Positions 61,329 to 64,000 of a DNA stretch of 64,000 nt are shown here, in pieces (the stretch's first letter is position 1; each line of letters starts with the position of its first letter). The stretch is from positions 1,145,501 through 1,209,500 of the forward strand of contig NC_012863.1 of NCBI RefSeq assembly GCF_000026945.1. The letters are read 5' to 3'. The stretch is from Candida dubliniensis CD36. Its lineage: Eukaryota; Ascomycota; Pichiomycetes; Serinales; Debaryomycetaceae. The position numbers and the translations under genes were made by a program. The notes below the pieces were generated by a model, which saw only the letters and a program-made list of their open reading frames with translations, was not told the origin of the DNA and did no database searches.

Positions 61329-62372
61329 TCATAAAGTTTCACATAACAATGGTTGATAGAATATAATTTCTTTATTAATTGTATTTGATTTCAATTGTAA
61401 ATGATCCCATTTCCGACCATGGAAATTTCTTATAAATCTTGAAGAATCCTTATGATTATCAAATTTTAATAATACAATATTCAATTGTTGTTTAATATCA
61501 GTTTTAATATTAATAATATCTAATAATTTATAATTCCATAATAATTTAGATATATATATTGTTGATAATCCAAATGGCCAATTTTGAACTAAAACATAAT
61601 TATCACGATTTTGATTACCACCACCTAACCAATTTTTCAAAATTTGAAAATCATTACTATCACCATCACCATCACCACCATTATCATTTTCTGGTTTGTT
61701 GATTATTGATAAAATTTCATTAATTTTATTAAAATCACTGATTTTTTCATTACTCATACTTTTCAAAATTGATTCATTCAATTTAATAATTTCAAAATGT
61801 ATTCTCATCCCATTAATAATAACACCATTATTTGGTGATCCTTGAATGAATTTATTTGCTAATAATTGATTTTCAAAAATCATATAATATTCACCTAAAA
61901 ATTTCAATGGTTGATTAGTATTTATTCGATAATCTCGTTTTTTAATTAATTCAAATTGATTATTATTATTATAATAACTAGGCAACTTCCTTAATCCATT
62001 TATATCATTATCATTATCATATTTGAAATTACCTAATGATAATGTCAGTAATGATTTAACTAGATCATTTTTAGTAATATACAGAATTGGACATTTAAAT
62101 CGAATAATATTTGAATTCACAATTCCAATATCACGTAATGATTTGTGTTCAGTTGGAAATTTCAATCTAGGTGATGGAGGAGATGTTAAATCTAATATAT
62201 TATCAGTATTACCTGAAGTAGACGACAGATCTTGATATAATATTCGTGATATTGTTGGAGTGGTAATATCAGAAATTATTGATCCTTTGTTGGTCAAAGG
62301 TAGTTTGGATGCTGTTGATGAATATAGTAGATTTATTAATTTCTTCGACGTTTCAAGTGTAGGTTTAGACAT
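61329..62372 (-). CDS. PET54: Pet54-like mitochondrial translation/splicing factor
   Basis: 347 aa; S. cerevisiae Pet54 is 293. The protein is Asn/Ile/Lys-rich. A middle segment (FELIKKRDYRINT, then FLGEYYMIFENQ) and a C-terminal RRM-like segment (about 255-325: YVLVQNWPFGLSTIYISK, then LLKFDNHKDSSRFIRNFHGRKW) resemble Pet54 as I remember it. Pet54 activates COX3 mRNA translation and COX1 intron splicing at the inner mitochondrial membrane. The N-terminus has a few basic residues and no strong presequence. A full Puf3 consensus follows the stop. An asparagine-rich insertion (about 230-245) adds length. The call is moderate; another RRM-like mitochondrial factor is possible. Confidence 0.55.
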   Translation of the reverse strand: MSKPTLETSKKLINLLYSSTASKLPLTNKGSIISDITTPTISRILYQDLSSTSGNTDNILDLTSPPSPRLKFPTEHKSLRDIGIVNSNIIRFKCPILYITKNDLVKSLLTLSLGNFKYDNDNDINGLRKLPSYYNNNNQFELIKKRDYRINTNQPLKFLGEYYMIFENQLLANKFIQGSPNNGVIINGMRIHFEIIKLNESILKSMSNEKISDFNKINEILSIINKPENDNGGDGDGDSNDFQILKNWLGGGNQNRDNYVLVQNWPFGLSTIYISKLLWNYKLLDIINIKTDIKQQLNIVLLKFDNHKDSSRFIRNFHGRKWDHLQLKSNTINKEIIFYQPLLCETL

Positions 62373-62478
62373 GGTTCTAGGTTCTTATTTAGAGGTGGCA
62401 GTGTAAGTTATTGTAATTGTTATAATGTATATTTAATGAAGAACGGAAAAATATTTTTGTCGTGAAGAAAAACAGGGG

Positions 62479-62486
62479 TCACGTGA
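62479..62486. promoter_or_regulatory. Cbf1-type E-box (TCACGTGA)
   Basis: Perfect palindrome 107 bp upstream of the PET54-like ATG and about 640 bp from PUF3. Cbf1 binds TCACGTGA in yeasts and in C. albicans is linked to sulfur, respiratory and ribosomal genes. Confidence 0.5.
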
Positions 62487-63014
62487 TTAAGTCATCAAAT
62501 GGGTAGCTTAATACAACAACAACAACAACAACCAGTGTTAGCATTAGAATTGTCTATATTAGTAGATGAATGGTATAAATCATTTTAAAGGGTGACTTGT
62601 TATAGGTGGTGTTTCTTTACATGGTGTTTCACTTTTGTTTGACCGGCATTTAAAACCTTCCCCTTTTGTTGTTATTGAGCTCCAAGATGACTGTCTTAAT
62701 TCCCTAGAATATAGATAAAGACATAGTGTCAAGCATTAGAATTAGCCATACCGGAAGTATATAGAAATGGTAGCCCTTTCCATCCCCATTTACGTATATT
62801 CTATGGTGGCCAAAACTATTTCGGCAATTTAACACTACCCTCAATTTTTCTTTTCATTCCAAATACTAAAAAAAATTATTTCTTTAAACTGTCACCACTC
62901 ACCACCACCACCACCATTTAACCACGTTTCAAACTATTATACCCCATATTACCCTCTCAAACAATCAACTACTGTTCAATATACACAAATAGACAATCAC
63001 ATACCATTTTTTCA

Positions 63015-63028
63015 CCCCCCCCCCCCCC
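63015..63028. repeat. 14-bp C homopolymer upstream of PUF3
   Basis: Run of 14 C about 100 bp before the PUF3-like ATG; likely length-polymorphic and possibly in the 5' leader. Confidence 0.85.
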
Positions 63029-63126
63029 TCTTTTATAACTTATACTACTCTGTTTAGTGTTTTAAATTTTTAGGAGAGAACCAGAAAGAGAGAATTTCCT
63101 TAAACAATCCTTTTGTGAAAGAACAA

Positions 63127-64000
63127 ATGCAGTCTGAAACTATTTGGTCTAGTGGCCATAATTCTCCAATTCAGAATAATCCTCTGTTATCATCTACTAC
63201 CAATAATGCATCTCAATATAAATCAGTTATTGATCAAGTTGATCCTGAAGTGATTCGATTATTTGCCAATTCAAATACTTTTGATCCGTTATCATCAACA
63301 ACAACAACAAGTGGACCAGGTTCAGGTTCAGGTACAGGTACAGTTAAAGTTGCAGATAGACGATTATCATTTAATGATGGTAGTGATATTATTGAAAGTG
63401 ATTTTTTTGGATTTAAACGAGGTGCCTTATCAGCAATTACTGCACCTGTTGTTGGGAATGGAAACAATGGTTCTCATAATCATCATAATCATAATCAAGT
63501 GATAAATAAAAATTTTGGAACTGCTTCTATTAGTGGAGGTATTGCTAATAGACATCCACCTCAAGATAGTTTTTTACAAAAATTTTCTAGTGTTGCTGAT
63601 GCTACAAGAGAAATTGAATTAGGTAGATTATCTTTAGATGATAAAACTAATACTAATAACAATAATATTGGTGTTAATGAAATTAAAATGGTTAGTACTA
63701 GTGCATTTACTTCACCTCATGGATCTTTGAATGAAAATTTGAATATGCCAGTACCAACAAGAGGAGGATCAAGACATCAATCTATAAGTGAAAAAATTGA
63801 TAATTATAATAATAATTCACCCATTCAAACAGCTGCAGCATTATCAATAAATTCTGATTTGAATTCTGATGGTGGGAATACCAACAATAATGAATCATAT
63901 CTTAATTCTACTAGTGTCAATGCCAATGCTACTAAAAATCAAGGGAATTATTCTCATAATTTTTGGAATCCAGCTGCAGCTACTTCATTTACTCCAGTAG
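63127..64000 (+). CDS. PUF3: Puf3-like RNA-binding protein, N-terminal part only
   Basis: The first 291 codons; the gene runs off the right edge. All of this part is low in complexity (Asn, Ser, Thr, Gly, His), so the diagnostic PUM-HD repeats are outside the window. Short motifs match the N-terminal region of S. cerevisiae Puf3 as I recall it: FLQKFSSVADATREIELG (Puf3 has an FFEKFGKSLIDGTRELE-type segment) and later FWNPAAATSFTPV (an IWNVANTPVFRP-type segment). Puf3 binds UGUANAUA in mRNAs for mitochondrial proteins and controls their decay, translation and localisation. The start is the first ATG after a C- and T-rich leader. Other PUF proteins or unrelated Asn-rich proteins remain possible. 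Confidence 0.55.
   Translation, partial: MQSETIWSSGHNSPIQNNPLLSSTTNNASQYKSVIDQVDPEVIRLFANSNTFDPLSSTTTTSGPGSGSGTGTVKVADRRLSFNDGSDIIESDFFGFKRGALSAITAPVVGNGNNGSHNHHNHNQVINKNFGTASISGGIANRHPPQDSFLQKFSSVADATREIELGRLSLDDKTNTNNNNIGVNEIKMVSTSAFTSPHGSLNENLNMPVPTRGGSRHQSISEKIDNYNNNSPIQTAAALSINSDLNSDGGNTNNNESYLNSTSVNANATKNQGNYSHNFWNPAAATSFTPV

Larger units (their letters stand above)
62373..63126. other. 754-bp divergent promoter of PET54-like and PUF3-like genes
   Basis: Holds TCACGTGA (62479-62486), an ACAACA run (62513-62532), an ACC run (62901-62914) and a 14-C run (63015-63028) followed by a T-rich leader. AGCATTAGAATT occurs twice (about 62539 and 62734). No other gene seen. Confidence 0.6.

Overview
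The window is nuclear DNA of a budding yeast of the CUG-Ser (Candida) clade, most like Candida albicans or a close sister species. It is AT-rich and has intron-poor genes on both strands separated by T-, CT- and microsatellite-rich gaps. CTG codons fall where homologues carry serine: Vac8 codons 98 and 396, Elp1/Iki3 codon 123 and Lys1 codon 246. Residue numbers below follow the reading frame, and CTG should be read as Ser. I cannot separate C. albicans from C. dubliniensis by eye, and every orthologue name rests on remembered family features, not on a search.

Left third (1-21.1 kb): the 5' end of a mitochondrial methylmalonate/malonate-semialdehyde dehydrogenase (ALD6 type), a 2.3-kb gap, glycogen debranching enzyme GDB1, a 2.1-kb gap, vacuolar armadillo protein VAC8, then a minus-strand run of CHM7, NBP35, NUP145, EDC3 and a small secreted cysteine-rich protein I do not recognise.

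Middle (22-44 kb): phosphatidylinositol synthase PIS1, APC/C subunit APC5, ribosome-assembly factor RIX1, V-ATPase subunit VPH1, a CHIP-like U-box protein without TPRs, Elongator subunit IKI3/ELP1, recombination protein RAD59 and the giant coiled-coil tether USO1.

Right third (44-64 kb): ABZ1 (folate precursor), XKS1 (xylulokinase), an unrecognised mitochondrial protein, LYS1 (lysine synthesis, with a Gcn4 site), MAK11 (60S biogenesis), CDC16 (a second APC/C subunit), a 2.6-kb gene-free gap, a PROPPIN of the HSV2 type, a PET54-like mitochondrial factor and the 5' part of a PUF3-like RNA-binding protein.

The genes are mostly unrelated housekeeping functions; there is no operon, transposon, CRISPR array, rRNA or tRNA that I could recognise. 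The observations most worth following are the secreted Cys-rich protein with a duplicated motif, a Puf3-type UGUAAAUA element just downstream of PET54 (divergent neighbour of PUF3), regulatory motifs that decide the starts of RIX1 and RAD59, a TAGCAT array and a promoter-like block in the 2.6-kb gap, and a hairpin/repeat cluster upstream of IKI3.
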